Shown here one piece after another: positions 34,474 through 45,292 of a DNA stretch of 64,000 bases (its first letter is position 1; every line of letters starts with the position of its first letter). Both the position numbers and the translations under genes were made by a program. The stretch is taken from contig CAKUPQ010000003.1 of assembly GCA_934675205.1 (NCBI GenBank), forward strand, positions 1 through 64,000, in the 5' to 3' direction. The DNA is from an uncultured Flavobacteriaceae bacterium (GTDB lineage: Bacteria > Bacteroidota > Bacteroidia > Flavobacteriales > Flavobacteriaceae). Under the pieces are notes generated by a model, which saw only the letters and a list, made by a program, of their open reading frames with translations, did not search any database and was not told the origin of the DNA.

Positions 34474-34509
34474 AGCTAAAAAAACACTTTGTATTTTTTA
34501 GCTTTTTTC
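34474..34509 (+). terminator. Terminator after the marC-family gene
   Basis: AGCTAAAAAA (34474-34483) pairs with TTTTTTAGCT (34494-34503), followed by more T. It overlaps the end of the convergent SDR gene and may act on both strands. Confidence 0.6.
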
Positions 34510-35505
34510 GATTTCTAAATAATACCTCCCGACCTCGTTTATATACTCCGTTATATCTGTAAACTCAAAACCTAAAGCATTTTTGATTTTTTGGTTGGAA
34601 AAAACAGTTTGCGAATGAGCCGAATAGTGCATTGATTTCGTGAATTTTCTTTCTCTAAAAAACAAAGTTGAGAAAACCCCGTCAATTGCAGAAGCAAAAT
34701 TTGTTATATACGGTTTTGCGTGGTATTTCGGACGTTTTGTCTCAATAGCATCAGCAATTTTATTCAGAAAATCCTGAATTGTCATATTCTCTGCAACCAA
34801 AATAAATCGTTCGGATTTGATTTCGCTTTTCATTAGTTCGTACATAATTTGAACCACATCAGACACAGCTACAAATCCTGTTTTTCCTTGGGTATAAAAA
34901 GGTAGACCGTTTTTAACTTTCTTGAAAAACACAGTACTTCCATAATCCCAAAATTCAACTCCTAAAATAATCCCCGGATTGACTACCACAACGTCTAAAT
35001 TTTCTTGCGAACCTCTGAAAACCTCCATTTCTCCTCCGTATTTTGAAATCGCATAATCAGAATTATTGAAATTCGGATTCCATTCTGTTTCTTCTGTGAT
35101 CATGTTATTTGGATTTTCGGGAGTTCCGAGAGCCGCAATCGAGCTTACGTAACACAACTTTTTTACTCCAAAATCTATTGAGAGATTGACTATATTGGCT
35201 GTTCCTTCAATGTTGATTTTATACATTTTTTCATCAGCAGAAGAAAGTGAAACATAAGCCGCACAATGATACACGTATCCGATATTGTCAAAGGCTTTTT
35301 CCAAAGCGGGAACATCGTTTATATCCGCTTGAATCCATTCGATTTGTGGGAATAAATCTTCTTTTTTATACAACTCAAAAAGAGTTTTTGTCTTGTTTTT
35401 GCTTTTTTCGTTTCTGTAAATAGCCCGAACTTTTTCGCCTTTTTCGAGTAGTAAAAGCAAAAGATTAGCTCCGACAAGCCCCGTTCCTCCTGTGATTAGA
35501 ATCAT
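34498..35505 (-). CDS. NAD(P)-dependent epimerase/dehydratase (extended SDR, dihydroflavonol-reductase-like)
   Basis: A 335-residue cytosolic enzyme. The N-terminal ILITGGTGLVGANLLLLL is the NAD(P)-binding glycine motif. An arginine-rich segment after the second strand (VRAIYRNEKSKNK) suggests NADP. The catalytic residues appear as S in LCYVSSIAALG and as Y-x3-K in DYAISKYGGE. It is more like the 3-beta-HSD/dihydroflavonol reductase subgroup than nucleotide-sugar enzymes. It is not part of the sugar cluster downstream and its substrate is unknown. Confidence 0.87.
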   Translation of the reverse strand: MILITGGTGLVGANLLLLLLEKGEKVRAIYRNEKSKNKTKTLFELYKKEDLFPQIEWIQADINDVPALEKAFDNIGYVYHCAAYVSLSSADEKMYKINIEGTANIVNLSIDFGVKKLCYVSSIAALGTPENPNNMITEETEWNPNFNNSDYAISKYGGEMEVFRGSQENLDVVVVNPGIILGVEFWDYGSTVFFKKVKNGLPFYTQGKTGFVAVSDVVQIMYELMKSEIKSERFILVAENMTIQDFLNKIADAIETKRPKYHAKPYITNFASAIDGVFSTLFFRERKFTKSMHYSAHSQTVFSNQKIKNALGFEFTDITEYINEVGRYYLEIEKS

Positions 35506-35509
35506 ATTT

Positions 35510-35633
35510 GATTTAAGATTGATGGTTTAAGAACTTTACAAAACTACAATTTTAAATCTATTTTTGCTTTTTTTAGATTTTTTAGCTATTATAAAATCTG
35601 CAATCAAAAATCGTTAATCATCAATCTTAAATC
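35510..35633. repeat. 15-bp inverted repeat flanking the SDR/recR intergenic region
   Basis: GATTTAAGATTGATG (35510-35524) and CATCAATCTTAAATC (35619-35633) are perfect complements 94 nt apart. They lie between the divergent SDR and recR genes. A MITE-like dispersed repeat is likely. Confidence 0.6.
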
Positions 35634-35635
35634 TA

Positions 35636-35643
35636 TATTTTTG
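35636..35643 (+). promoter_or_regulatory. -7 box TATTTTTG abutting recR
   Basis: TATTTTTG matches TAnnTTTG and ends only 4 nt before the recR ATG at 35648. If used, transcription would begin at or within the start codon region, giving a leaderless message. Confidence 0.4.
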
Positions 35644-35647
35644 CAAA

Positions 35648-36268
35648 ATGGAATTTTCTTCAAAAATAGTAGAAAAAGCAGTTCAGGAAATGTCGCAACT
35701 TCCCGGAATTGGGAAAAGAACTGCTTTGCGATTGGTTTTACATTTGCTCAAGCAACCCAAAGAGCAAACCGAAATATTGGCTCAATCGCTTATTGATGTT
35801 ACACAAAATATAATTTTCTGTAAAAAATGCCATAATATTTCGGATTCGGATATTTGTGAAGTTTGTGCCAATCCGAACAGAAATCAGAGTATAATTTGTG
35901 TGGTTGAAGATGTTCGGGACGTAATGGCTGTCGAAAACACAGGGCAATTCAGAGGGGTATATCACGTTTTGGGAGGAAAAATTTCTCCGATTGACGGAAT
36001 AGGTCCTTCCAACCTTACGATTGCTTCATTGGTCGAAAAAGTAAAGGCAGGAACAGTTTCTGAAGTTATTTTTGCGTTAAGTCCTACGATGGAAGGAGAC
36101 ACAACTAATTTTTATATTTACAGACAAATCAAAGATTGTGATGTGATTTTCTCAACTATAGCAAGAGGAATCTCCATTGGAGATGAACTTGAATATGCCG
36201 ATGAGGTTACGTTAGGAAGAAGTATTCAAAAAAGAATTCCGTTTGAAATTTCATTGCAACAAGGTTAA
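35648..36268 (+). CDS. recR: Recombination mediator RecR
   Basis: RecR acts with RecO to load RecA onto gapped DNA. The 206-residue protein has the N-terminal helix-hairpin-helix [15 protein letters not shown], a four-cysteine zinc finger (CKKC and CEVC, residues ~58-75), a Toprim domain ([15 protein letters not shown], then [17 protein letters not shown]) and a C-terminal Walker-B-like region ending [18 protein letters not shown]. All features are typical. Confidence 0.97.
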   Translation: MEFSSKIVEKAVQEMSQLPGIGKRTALRLVLHLLKQPKEQTEILAQSLIDVTQNIIFCKKCHNISDSDICEVCANPNRNQSIICVVEDVRDVMAVENTGQFRGVYHVLGGKISPIDGIGPSNLTIASLVEKVKAGTVSEVIFALSPTMEGDTTNFYIYRQIKDCDVIFSTIARGISIGDELEYADEVTLGRSIQKRIPFEISLQQG

Positions 36269-36324
36269 AAACTGTATATTTGTAGCTTGTTTAAAATTTG
36301 AAAATATGAGAATACTATTTTTTA

Positions 36325-36361
36325 ATTCGTAGTATTCGTATATATTCATAAAATTCGTAGT
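36325..36361 (+). repeat. ATTCGTAnn 9-bp repeats in the leader of the C4-epimerase gene
   Basis: ATTCGTAGT, ATTCGTATA, TATTCATAA and AATTCGTAGT run directly into the ATG at 36362. The last 13 nt before the ATG (AAATTCGTAGT and flank) recur in front of rfbA. Confidence 0.75.
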
Positions 36362-37330
36362 ATGCAGAAGATACTGATTACGGGAGGAGCAGGATTCATA
36401 GGCTCAAATCTATGTGAATATTTTTTATCGAAAGGATATAAAGTTACCTGTTTGGACAATTTTGCAACAGGACACAGATATAATATTGAGCAACTGTTTT
36501 CTAATCCTGATTTTGAACTGATTGAGGGAGATATTCGCAACTTGGAAGATTGCAAAAAAGCTGTACAAGGAGCAACGTATGTATTGCATCAGGCAGCTTT
36601 AGGTTCGGTTCCTCGCTCGATAAACGACCCGATTACGAGCAATGACGTAAATGTTTCGGGATTTCTGAATATGCTGGTTGCCTCAAGAGATGAGGGAATA
36701 AAACGCTTTGTTTATGCAGCAAGTTCTTCGACTTATGGAGATTCGGAAAGTCTTCCGAAAGTAGAAGATAAAATCGGAAAACCACTTTCTCCGTATGCCA
36801 TTACCAAATATGTAAACGAATTATATGCAGATATTTTCGCAAAAACCTACGGTTTGCAGACTATCGGACTTCGTTATTTTAATGTTTTCGGACGTAAGCA
36901 AGACCCAAACGGAGCTTATGCAGCTGTGATTCCGCTTTTTGTTAAGAAGTTCATCAGTCACGAAAGCCCTGTTATCAATGGGGACGGAAACTACTCGAGA
37001 GATTTTACGTATATTGACAATGTCATTCAGATGAATGAATTAGCAATGACAACAGAAAATACGGAGGCTGTAAATACGGTTTATAACACCGCTTTCGGAG
37101 ACAGAACAACTCTGAACGATTTGGTTGGTTATCTGAAAGAATTTCTATCGGAATACGATTCTGAAATTGCAAATGTAGAGGTCATTCACGGACCAAACAG
37201 GGTAGGGGATATTCCACATTCGTTGGCAAGTATTGACAAAGCAAAGAATTTATTGAATTATAACCCTGAATATTCTATGAAAAACGGCTTGAAAGAAGCT
37301 GTAAAATGGTATTGGGAAAACTTAAAATAA
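36362..37330 (+). CDS. WbpP/TviC-type UDP-N-acetylglucosamine C4-epimerase
   Basis: A 322-residue extended SDR. It has [20 protein letters not shown] (NAD motif), then [16 protein letters not shown], which is the hallmark of the WbpP/TviC group, and [17 protein letters not shown]-x3-K in [11 protein letters not shown], and [16 protein letters not shown]. The group interconverts UDP-GlcNAc and UDP-GalNAc, or the corresponding uronic acids. It opens the polysaccharide locus and fits with the WbpO/TviB-type dehydrogenase at 41.4 kb to supply UDP-GalNAc(A). The nucleotide-sugar preference cannot be fixed from sequence. Confidence 0.87.
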   Translation: MQKILITGGAGFIGSNLCEYFLSKGYKVTCLDNFATGHRYNIEQLFSNPDFELIEGDIRNLEDCKKAVQGATYVLHQAALGSVPRSINDPITSNDVNVSGFLNMLVASRDEGIKRFVYAASSSTYGDSESLPKVEDKIGKPLSPYAITKYVNELYADIFAKTYGLQTIGLRYFNVFGRKQDPNGAYAAVIPLFVKKFISHESPVINGDGNYSRDFTYIDNVIQMNELAMTTENTEAVNTVYNTAFGDRTTLNDLVGYLKEFLSEYDSEIANVEVIHGPNRVGDIPHSLASIDKAKNLLNYNPEYSMKNGLKEAVKWYWENLK

Positions 37331-37335
37331 GAGAA

Positions 37336-38730
37336 ATGAAAATAAAAAATATATGTTGTATCGGAGCAGGATATGTAGGAGGTCCGACAATGAGTGTTTT
37401 GGCTTACAAATGCCCTGACATAAAAGTTACGGTTGTTGATTTGAATGAAAAGAGAATCAATGATTGGAACGATGCTGATGTAACGAAAATTCCGATTTAC
37501 GAACCAGGTTTGAGCGAAATCGTCAAAGAAGCCAGAGGACGAAATCTGTTCTTTTCGACTGATGTCGAAAGTGCTATTAAGGAAGCTGATATGATTTTTA
37601 TTTCGGTTAATACTCCGACCAAAACCTATGGAGAGGGAAAAGGAATGGCTGCCGATTTGAAATATATAGAACTGGCTGCAAGGCAGATTGCAAAACTATC
37701 GACTTCGGATAAAATTATAGTAGAAAAATCCACTCTTCCTGTTCGTACTGCCAATGCGATTAAAGATATTTTGGACAATACCGGAAACGGAGTGAAATTT
37801 CAGATTTTGTCCAATCCCGAGTTTTTGGCAGAGGGAACGGCAGTACAGGATTTGCTGAATCCTGACCGGGTTTTGATTGGAGGAGAAACCTCTACTGAAG
37901 AGGGAAACAAAGCGATTCAGGCTTTGGTTGATATATATGGAAAATGGGTGAATAAAGAAAATATTTTAACCACGAACGTATGGTCTTCTGAACTCTCAAA
38001 ACTGACAGCCAATGCATTTTTGGCTCAAAGGGTTTCGTCTATAAATGCCATTTCGGAGTTATGCGAAAAAACCGAAGCCGATGTAAATGAAGTAGCTCGT
38101 GCTATCGGAATGGATTCGAGAATCGGAAATAAATTTTTAAAGGCTTCTGTCGGATTCGGAGGTTCGTGCTTTCAGAAAGACATTCTGAATTTGGTTTATA
38201 TTTCCAAGTCCTACGGATTGGACGAAGTAGCTGAATATTGGGAGCAAGTTATCAAGATGAACGACCATCAGAAAAACCGTTTTTCACGAAATATCGTAAA
38301 GAAATTATACAATACGGTTTCGGACAAAAAGATTGCGTTTTTGGGTTGGGCTTTCAAAAAAGATACTAACGATACGAGAGAATCAGCTGCGATTTATGTA
38401 GCAGATAATTTGTTGAACGAACACGCAAATATTCAGGTTTATGACCCGAAAGTAGCCGAAAATCAAGTGTATTTTGATTTGGATTATCTCGATTCTCGTT
38501 CGTCAGATGAAAACCGTAAACGATTAAAAGTAATAAATGACCCTTACAAAGCTGTCGAAAATGCTCACGCAATCGCAGTGCTTACAGAATGGGACGAGTT
38601 TAAAAATTACGATTGGAAACGCATTTACGACTCAATGTTAAAACCTGCCTTTATTTTTGACGGAAGAAATATTTTGGATAAAAATAAGTTAGAAGAAATA
38701 GGATTTGTGTATCAGGGGATTGGAAGTTGA
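37336..38730 (+). CDS. ugd: UDP-glucose 6-dehydrogenase
   Basis: This enzyme oxidises UDP-glucose to UDP-glucuronate with NAD. I start at 37336, 5 nt after the previous stop, because [20 protein letters not shown] is the normal family N-terminus; the longer frame begins inside the preceding gene. The 464-residue product resembles the animal-type [38 protein letters not shown], and GGSCFQKD with the catalytic Cys278. It provides a uronic acid for the surface polysaccharide. Confidence is high. Confidence 0.94.
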   Translation: MKIKNICCIGAGYVGGPTMSVLAYKCPDIKVTVVDLNEKRINDWNDADVTKIPIYEPGLSEIVKEARGRNLFFSTDVESAIKEADMIFISVNTPTKTYGEGKGMAADLKYIELAARQIAKLSTSDKIIVEKSTLPVRTANAIKDILDNTGNGVKFQILSNPEFLAEGTAVQDLLNPDRVLIGGETSTEEGNKAIQALVDIYGKWVNKENILTTNVWSSELSKLTANAFLAQRVSSINAISELCEKTEADVNEVARAIGMDSRIGNKFLKASVGFGGSCFQKDILNLVYISKSYGLDEVAEYWEQVIKMNDHQKNRFSRNIVKKLYNTVSDKKIAFLGWAFKKDTNDTRESAAIYVADNLLNEHANIQVYDPKVAENQVYFDLDYLDSRSSDENRKRLKVINDPYKAVENAHAIAVLTEWDEFKNYDWKRIYDSMLKPAFIFDGRNILDKNKLEEIGFVYQGIGS

Positions 38731-38779
38731 TTTTTGTTGAATGGTTGATTCGTTTATTTGTTAAATCGTTAAATCGTTA

Positions 38780-38808
38780 ATTCGCATCATTCGTAAAAAT
38801 TCGTAGTA
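38780..38808 (+). repeat. ATTCGNAnn repeats in the leader of the rfbB fusion gene
   Basis: ATTCGCATC, ATTCGTAAA and AATTCGTAG units end about 10 nt before the ATG at 38818; a TTAAATCG repeat precedes them. Confidence 0.7.
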
Positions 38809-38817
38809 AAAAAAGAA

Positions 38818-40305
38818 ATGAAAAAAATACTCATAACAGGAGGAGCGGGATTTATAGGTTCGCACGTGGTTCGGTTGTTCGTAACGAAATACCCGAAGTA
38901 TCAGATTTATAATCTGGATGCGTTGACTTATGCGGGAAATCCTGAAAATCTGTCGGATATTGAGAATGAGCCGAATTATACGTTTATAAAAGCAGATATA
39001 ACCGATGCCGATTTTATAAATAAATTGTTTTCGGAACATCAATTTGACGGAGTAATCCATTTGGCTGCTGAATCTCACGTGGACAGGTCAATTACAGACC
39101 CGTTGGCTTTTGTGAAAACAAACGTAATCGGAACGATGAACCTTTTGAATGCCTTCAAAGAGATTTGGAAAAATGATTTTGAGGGAAAACGCTTTTACCA
39201 CATCAGTACAGACGAGGTTTACGGAAGTTTGGGAGAAGACGGATTTTTTGTGGAAACCACTTCGTATAGTCCGAACTCGCCTTATTCTGCCTCAAAAGCA
39301 AGCTCAGACCATTTTGTAAGAGCTTACGGAGAAACGTATGGTTTACCGTTTGTAATTTCGAACTGTTCCAACAATTACGGCCCGAATCATTTTCCCGAAA
39401 AGCTGATTCCGTTATTCATTAATAATATTATCCATAAAAAACCGCTTCCTGTTTACGGAGACGGAAACTATACAAGAGACTGGCTGTTTGTCAAAGACCA
39501 CGCTACAGCTATTGATTTGGCTTTTCACAAAGGAGGAAATGGGGAAACCTATAATATCGGAGGTTTTAACGAATGGAAAAATATTGATTTGGTAAAATTG
39601 CTATGCAGACTTATGGATTCCAAATTAGGTAGAGAAGCGGGAGAATCCGAAAAGTTGATTACTTACGTCAAAGATCGTCCCGGACACGACAAAAGATATG
39701 CTATTGATGCCTCAAAAATTAATAAGGAATTAGGTTGGAAACCAAGTGTTACCTTCGAACAGGGATTAGCCCAAACCATTGATTGGTATTTAGAGAATGA
39801 AGAATGGCTCAAAAATGTAACCTCGGGAGAATATTTGAATTATTATAAAAAACAGTACGGGGACAACGAATACAACGAATTTGACGAATACAACGAATCG
39901 GGAGAATCGGATAAAAGGGAAGTTGATATTTTATATAAAGACGAAAGTTTTCAAATAATCGGAGCTTGTATGAAAGTACATAATAATTTAGGTTCTGGAT
40001 TTTTGGAAGCTGTTTATGAAGAAGCATTAGAAAAAGAATTTATAAATCAGAATATTCCTTTTAGAAAGCAGGTAACACTTGATTTATATTATGAAGAAGA
40101 AAAAATGAAGAAAAAATACAGAGCTGATTTTATTTGTTATGACAAAATAATAGTTGAAGTAAAGGCAGTTAGTCAAGTTCCTGAAATTTTTTATAGTCAA
40201 GTGAAAAATTATTTAAAAGCAACGGAATCAGAGTTAGGCTTACTGGTTAATTTTGGAACAAAGTTGCTTACATATAAAAGAGTTTTAAATACAAAATATA
40301 AATAA
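38818..40305 (+). CDS. rfbB: dTDP-glucose 4,6-dehydratase fused to a GxxExxY domain
   Basis: A 495-residue fusion. Residues 1 to ~347 are a complete Rml[42 protein letters not shown] with Y-x3-K, NCSNNYGP and RPGHDKRYAID. It makes dTDP-4-keto-6-deoxyglucose. Residues 350-364 (NEYNEFDEYNESGES) form a 9-bp-repeat linker. Residues ~368-495 are a GxxExxY protein (PDDEXK-like family): GSGFLEAVYEEALEKEF, LYYEEEKMKKKYRADF, IIVEVKAV and ESELGLLVNFG. GxxExxY proteins are normally separate genes of ~125 residues; their function is unknown. No stop or frameshift separates the parts, so a real fused protein is predicted. Confidence 0.88.
   Translation: MKKILITGGAGFIGSHVVRLFVTKYPKYQIYNLDALTYAGNPENLSDIENEPNYTFIKADITDADFINKLFSEHQFDGVIHLAAESHVDRSITDPLAFVKTNVIGTMNLLNAFKEIWKNDFEGKRFYHISTDEVYGSLGEDGFFVETTSYSPNSPYSASKASSDHFVRAYGETYGLPFVISNCSNNYGPNHFPEKLIPLFINNIIHKKPLPVYGDGNYTRDWLFVKDHATAIDLAFHKGGNGETYNIGGFNEWKNIDLVKLLCRLMDSKLGREAGESEKLITYVKDRPGHDKRYAIDASKINKELGWKPSVTFEQGLAQTIDWYLENEEWLKNVTSGEYLNYYKKQYGDNEYNEFDEYNESGESDKREVDILYKDESFQIIGACMKVHNNLGSGFLEAVYEEALEKEFINQNIPFRKQVTLDLYYEEEKMKKKYRADFICYDKIIVEVKAVSQVPEIFYSQVKNYLKATESELGLLVNFGTKLLTYKRVLNTKYK
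39865..39909 (+). repeat. Five 9-bp units forming the linker of the RmlB fusion
   Basis: AACGAATAC, AACGAATTT, GACGAATAC, AACGAATCG and GGAGAATCG. These are the reverse complement of the ATTCGTAnn family found in the leaders of this locus. Confidence 0.8.
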
Positions 40306-40315
40306 AATTTACAAT

Positions 40316-40424
40316 ATTCGCATCATTCGCACTATTCGCATCATTCGTATCATTCGTATCATTCGCATCATTCGCATCATTCGCAATATTCGTAGCATTA
40401 GTAACACATTCGTAAAATTCGTAG
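40316..40424 (+). repeat. Ten-unit 9-bp tandem array between the RmlB fusion and rfbA
   Basis: From 40316 to 40405 there are ten consecutive 9-mers of the form ATTCGCATC / ATTCGTATC / ATTCGCAAT / ATTAGTAAC, followed by irregular copies up to AATTCGTAGT just before the ATG at 40426. No gene is present in this stretch. Confidence 0.9.
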
Positions 40425-40425
40425 T

Positions 40426-41289
40426 ATGAAAGGAATCATATTAGCAGGAGGCTCGGGAACCAGATTACATCCATTGACGTTGGCTGTCAGCAAGCAATTG
40501 ATGCCTGTTTATGACAAACCGATGATTTATTATCCGTTATCGACTTTAATGTTGGCAGGAATTAATGAGATTTTAATAATTTCCACTCCGTATGATTTGC
40601 CGAATTTCAAGAAATTATTGGGAGACGGCTCTCAAATTGGTTGCAGGTTTGAATATGCAGAACAACCTGAACCTAATGGTTTGGCACAGGCTTTTGTGAT
40701 TGGAGAAAAATTCATCGGAAAAGACAAAGTTGCTTTGGTATTGGGAGACAATATTTTTTACGGAAGTGGAATGTCAAAATTATTGCAAAGTTCCGCAAAT
40801 CCGGAAGGGGGAATCGTTTTTGCATATCCTGTTACCGACCCCGAACGATATGGAGTTGTGGAATTCGACAAAGATAAAAATGTAATTTCGATAGAAGAAA
40901 AACCAACAGAGCCAAAATCGAATTATGCCGTTCCCGGATTGTATTTTTATGATAATGAAGTGGTTGAAATCGCTAAAAATATCAAACCTTCGGCAAGGGG
41001 AGAATACGAAATTACAGACATTAATAAAGAATATTTAAACCAAGGAAAGTTAAAAGTTAGTATTTTTGATCGTGGAACCGCTTGGTTGGACACCGGAACT
41101 TTTAATTCGTTGATGCAGGCAGGGCAGTTTGTTCAGGTAATTGAAGAGCGACAAGGTCTGAAAATCGGTTCTATTGAAGAAGTAGCTTACCGAATGGGGT
41201 ATATTTCGGAGGAAAAACTTCGTGAGGTAGCCGAACCTCTGAAAAAAAGCGGGTACGGAGAATATTTGTTGAGAATTTTGAATAAGTAG
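40426..41289 (+). CDS. rfbA: Glucose-1-phosphate thymidylyltransferase
   Basis: RmlA couples dTTP and glucose-1-phosphate to make dTDP-glucose, the substrate of the preceding RmlB. The 287-residue protein has the nucleotidyltransferase signature [64 protein letters not shown] and [15 protein letters not shown]. The length and motifs are standard. rmlC and rmlD are absent from the window, so the final deoxysugar is not known. Confidence 0.97.
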   Translation: MKGIILAGGSGTRLHPLTLAVSKQLMPVYDKPMIYYPLSTLMLAGINEILIISTPYDLPNFKKLLGDGSQIGCRFEYAEQPEPNGLAQAFVIGEKFIGKDKVALVLGDNIFYGSGMSKLLQSSANPEGGIVFAYPVTDPERYGVVEFDKDKNVISIEEKPTEPKSNYAVPGLYFYDNEVVEIAKNIKPSARGEYEITDINKEYLNQGKLKVSIFDRGTAWLDTGTFNSLMQAGQFVQVIEERQGLKIGSIEEVAYRMGYISEEKLREVAEPLKKSGYGEYLLRILNK

Positions 41290-41309
41290 AAAGTTACGAG
41301 GTTACGGAG

Positions 41310-41372
41310 TTTGAGGTTATGGAATTATGTGATATTTTTCACTTTATAACTTCATAACTTTATAACCTCAAA
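41310..41372. repeat. Inverted repeat between rfbA and the dehydrogenase gene
   Basis: TTTGAGGTTAT (41310-41320) and ATAACCTCAAA (41362-41372) are perfect complements. Between and before them are further GTTAC and CATAACTTTATAAC words, a palindromic intergenic repeat. Confidence 0.6.
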
Positions 41373-41387
41373 AATAAAAATAAAAAT

Positions 41388-42668
<1,281 letters not shown>

Positions 42669-42696
42669 GAATAATACAAGTTAAAAACAAGGAAAT

Positions 42697-43788
42697 ATGA
42701 ATATTACTTTAATAGCAGGTGCACGTCCTAATTTTATGAAGATTGCTCCTGTCATACACGCTATTCACAAGGCACAAGAGCAAGGGAAAGATATAAACTT
42801 TCGTTTGGTACATACGGGTCAGCATTATGACAAAGCGATGAGTGATACTTTTTTTGAGGAACTGAACATTCCCGAGCCTGATGCTAATTTAGGTTGTGGA
42901 GGAGGAACCCAAGCCGAGCAGACAGCTGCCATTATGATTGCTTTTGAAAAAGAGCTAATGGAAAACCCAACAGATTTGGTTGTGGTGGTAGGTGATGTAA
43001 CGAGTACAATGGCTTGTAGTATTGTAGCCAAAAAGCTGAATACTAAAGTGGCTCATATTGAAGCAGGTATTCGTAGTTGGGATTTGTCTATGCCTGAAGA
43101 AATCAACCGTATGGTTACCGATGCTTTGACGGATTATTTTTTTACAACTTCAGAAGTAGCTAACCAAAACCTACGGAATACAGGTGTAAAAGAAGAACAA
43201 ATCTTTTTTGTAGGAAACGTGATGATTGATACTTTACTTACAAATATTACTAAATTTACCAAACCGAATATTTTTGATGAACTTCAATTAAAAGAAAAAG
43301 AATATTTGATGCTTACGATGCACCGTCCTGCCAATGTTGATGCAGCAGAAAAGCTAAAAAACACAATGAAGGAAATTGTAAATAACGTACAAGGATTACC
43401 TGTTATATTCCCGATACACCCTCGTACAGCAAAGATATTTTCTGATTTGGGAATTGCAGCCGACAACCTGCATATTGTAAACCCAATGGGATATTTGGAG
43501 TTTAACTATTTGGTGAAAAATGCAAAAGCAGTGATTACAGACTCCGGAGGAATTACCGAAGAAACCACTGTAATGGGAATACCGTGTATTACTTTGCGTG
43601 ACAATACCGAACGTCCTGAAACTATTACCGTAGGAACAAATGAATTGATTGGTACAAACCCCGAAGCTATAAAACCTGCTTTGGAAAAACTATTTACAGG
43701 AAACTGGAAAAAAGGAGGAATCCCCGAATTATGGGACGGAAAAGCTGCAGAGAGGATTGTTGGGCATTTATTAAAGGTTGGGTTTTAA
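42697..43788 (+). CDS. wecB: UDP-N-acetylglucosamine 2-epimerase (non-hydrolysing)
   Basis: This enzyme converts UDP-GlcNAc to UDP-ManNAc. The 363-residue protein has the GT-B-like fold of the family with GARPNFMKIAPV, HTGQHYDKAMSDTFFEEL, VVVGDVTSTMA, HIEAGIRSWD (a catalytic acid region), MTMHRPANVD-like LTMHRPANVD and TDSGGITEET. ATG start, 28 nt after the dehydrogenase. It adds ManNAc or a derivative to the sugar supply. Confidence 0.95.
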   Translation: MNITLIAGARPNFMKIAPVIHAIHKAQEQGKDINFRLVHTGQHYDKAMSDTFFEELNIPEPDANLGCGGGTQAEQTAAIMIAFEKELMENPTDLVVVVGDVTSTMACSIVAKKLNTKVAHIEAGIRSWDLSMPEEINRMVTDALTDYFFTTSEVANQNLRNTGVKEEQIFFVGNVMIDTLLTNITKFTKPNIFDELQLKEKEYLMLTMHRPANVDAAEKLKNTMKEIVNNVQGLPVIFPIHPRTAKIFSDLGIAADNLHIVNPMGYLEFNYLVKNAKAVITDSGGITEETTVMGIPCITLRDNTERPETITVGTNELIGTNPEAIKPALEKLFTGNWKKGGIPELWDGKAAERIVGHLLKVGF

Positions 43789-43807
43789 GAAATTGAGATT
43801 ATAGCAA

Positions 43808-45292
43808 ATGAACAATAATAGCAGTAATACAGTACAAGCCTTTTGGGTGATGTTAGGAAGCTTATCGGCTTTTGGGTTTGTTATTGTGAGTTCGATGTTA
43901 TTGAGTAGGTATTTTAATAAATCAGACTACGGAACTTACAAGCAGGTGATGTATGTGTATAGTTCGTTAATTGCTGTTTTTACTTTAGGACTGCCGAGGG
44001 CTTTTAGTTATTTTTTACCAAGAGTAAACAAAGGACAAGCAAAAGATCTGATTTCAAAAATAAATTTATTGTTGATGTCTTTAGGGGCAATAATGTCCGT
44101 ATTTTTGTTTTTGGGAGCTGATTTTATTGCTAATTTTCTTAATAATAATGATTTAACAAGGCCACTTCGGTATTTTGCAATTGTTCCTTTTTTTATGCTT
44201 CCCACTATGGGGATTGAGGGCATTCTAGCAACTTATAAGCAAACAAAGTTCTTAGCAGTATATAGGATTCTAACACAGCTTTTTATATTGTTGTGTGTAG
44301 TGATACCGGTTATTTTTTTTGACGGGACTATTATCTCTGCAATTATTGGTTTTACCATTTCTTCTTTTCTCTGCTTTTTAAGTGCAATGTATTTTAAAAA
44401 TAGACCCTTAAAAGGACATATAAAAGTAAAAAGCCCGTATAGTTTAAAGAATATATTAGATTATACATTGCCTATTATGGGTGCAAGTATTTGGGGAATT
44501 ATTATTGCTTCTTCTGACCAGTTTTTTATAAGCCGTTATTTTGGGAGTGAGGTTTTTGCAGAGTTTGCTAATGGTTCTATGGAATTACCTTTTGTAGGAA
44601 TGATAATAGGAGCAACATCGGTGGTATTATCTCCGGTTTTTTCCAAGCAAGTATTTGATAAAGGACAAAATGCTAAAAGTGAAGTTATTACACTTTGGAG
44701 GTCAGTGATGAGTAAAACAGTTAAGCTGATTTATCCTCTTGTTGTTTTCTGTTTTTGTTTTGCGGATATTATTATGGTATTGTTATATGGAGAACAATAC
44801 CATAACTCTGGTGTTTTTTTTCAAATAAAGTTATTAGCCAATTTTTTTACCGTGATGGCTTATGCATCACTAATGCTTGCAATAGGAGGCCAAAATTATT
44901 ATTTTAAAGTTCATATGTATGGAGCGATAGTACTGGTGATTTTAGAATGGATTTCAGCGTCATTCTTTGAGTCTCCTTATTTGATTACTGGTGTTTCTGT
45001 ATTATGTCAATTGGGGAGAATTATTGCAATGCTTTTATTTATATCATATTTTTTTAAAATTAGGTTTGTTGATTTATTTCCAATAAAATTAATTTTAAAT
45101 ATTGTTGTACCGTCATTTGTAGTTTTATATTTTTTAAGATATTTGTTTACCTATTTTATTCATATAAACAAAATGCTTATGATTATAATTATCTTCGCCT
45201 TATATGTTTTAATATTTGGATTATGGGTTCACTATAAAAAAATAGACTATATTTCTATAATAAAACCATTGCTATCAAAGATAAAAAGATGA
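43808..45292 (+). CDS. Wzx-type polysaccharide flippase (MOP superfamily)
   Basis: A 494-residue inner-membrane protein with about 14 hydrophobic segments. It opens VQAFWVMLGSLSAFGFVIVSSMLLSRYFNKSDYGTYKQ in two adjoining parts, the usual start of Wzx-like flippases. It should flip undecaprenyl-linked repeat units to the periplasm for polymerisation. It overlaps the next gene by 4 nt (ATGA). From here to ~61 kb the DNA is visibly more AT-rich than the nucleotide-sugar genes upstream. Confidence 0.88.
   Translation: MNNNSSNTVQAFWVMLGSLSAFGFVIVSSMLLSRYFNKSDYGTYKQVMYVYSSLIAVFTLGLPRAFSYFLPRVNKGQAKDLISKINLLLMSLGAIMSVFLFLGADFIANFLNNNDLTRPLRYFAIVPFFMLPTMGIEGILATYKQTKFLAVYRILTQLFILLCVVIPVIFFDGTIISAIIGFTISSFLCFLSAMYFKNRPLKGHIKVKSPYSLKNILDYTLPIMGASIWGIIIASSDQFFISRYFGSEVFAEFANGSMELPFVGMIIGATSVVLSPVFSKQVFDKGQNAKSEVITLWRSVMSKTVKLIYPLVVFCFCFADIIMVLLYGEQYHNSGVFFQIKLLANFFTVMAYASLMLAIGGQNYYFKVHMYGAIVLVILEWISASFFESPYLITGVSVLCQLGRIIAMLLFISYFFKIRFVDLFPIKLILNIVVPSFVVLYFLRYLFTYFIHINKMLMIIIIFALYVLIFGLWVHYKKIDYISIIKPLLSKIKR

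Noticed and set aside
40316-40424. Regular repeats resembling a CRISPR array
   Set aside because: The 9-bp units are directly adjacent with no spacers, and no cas genes are present.
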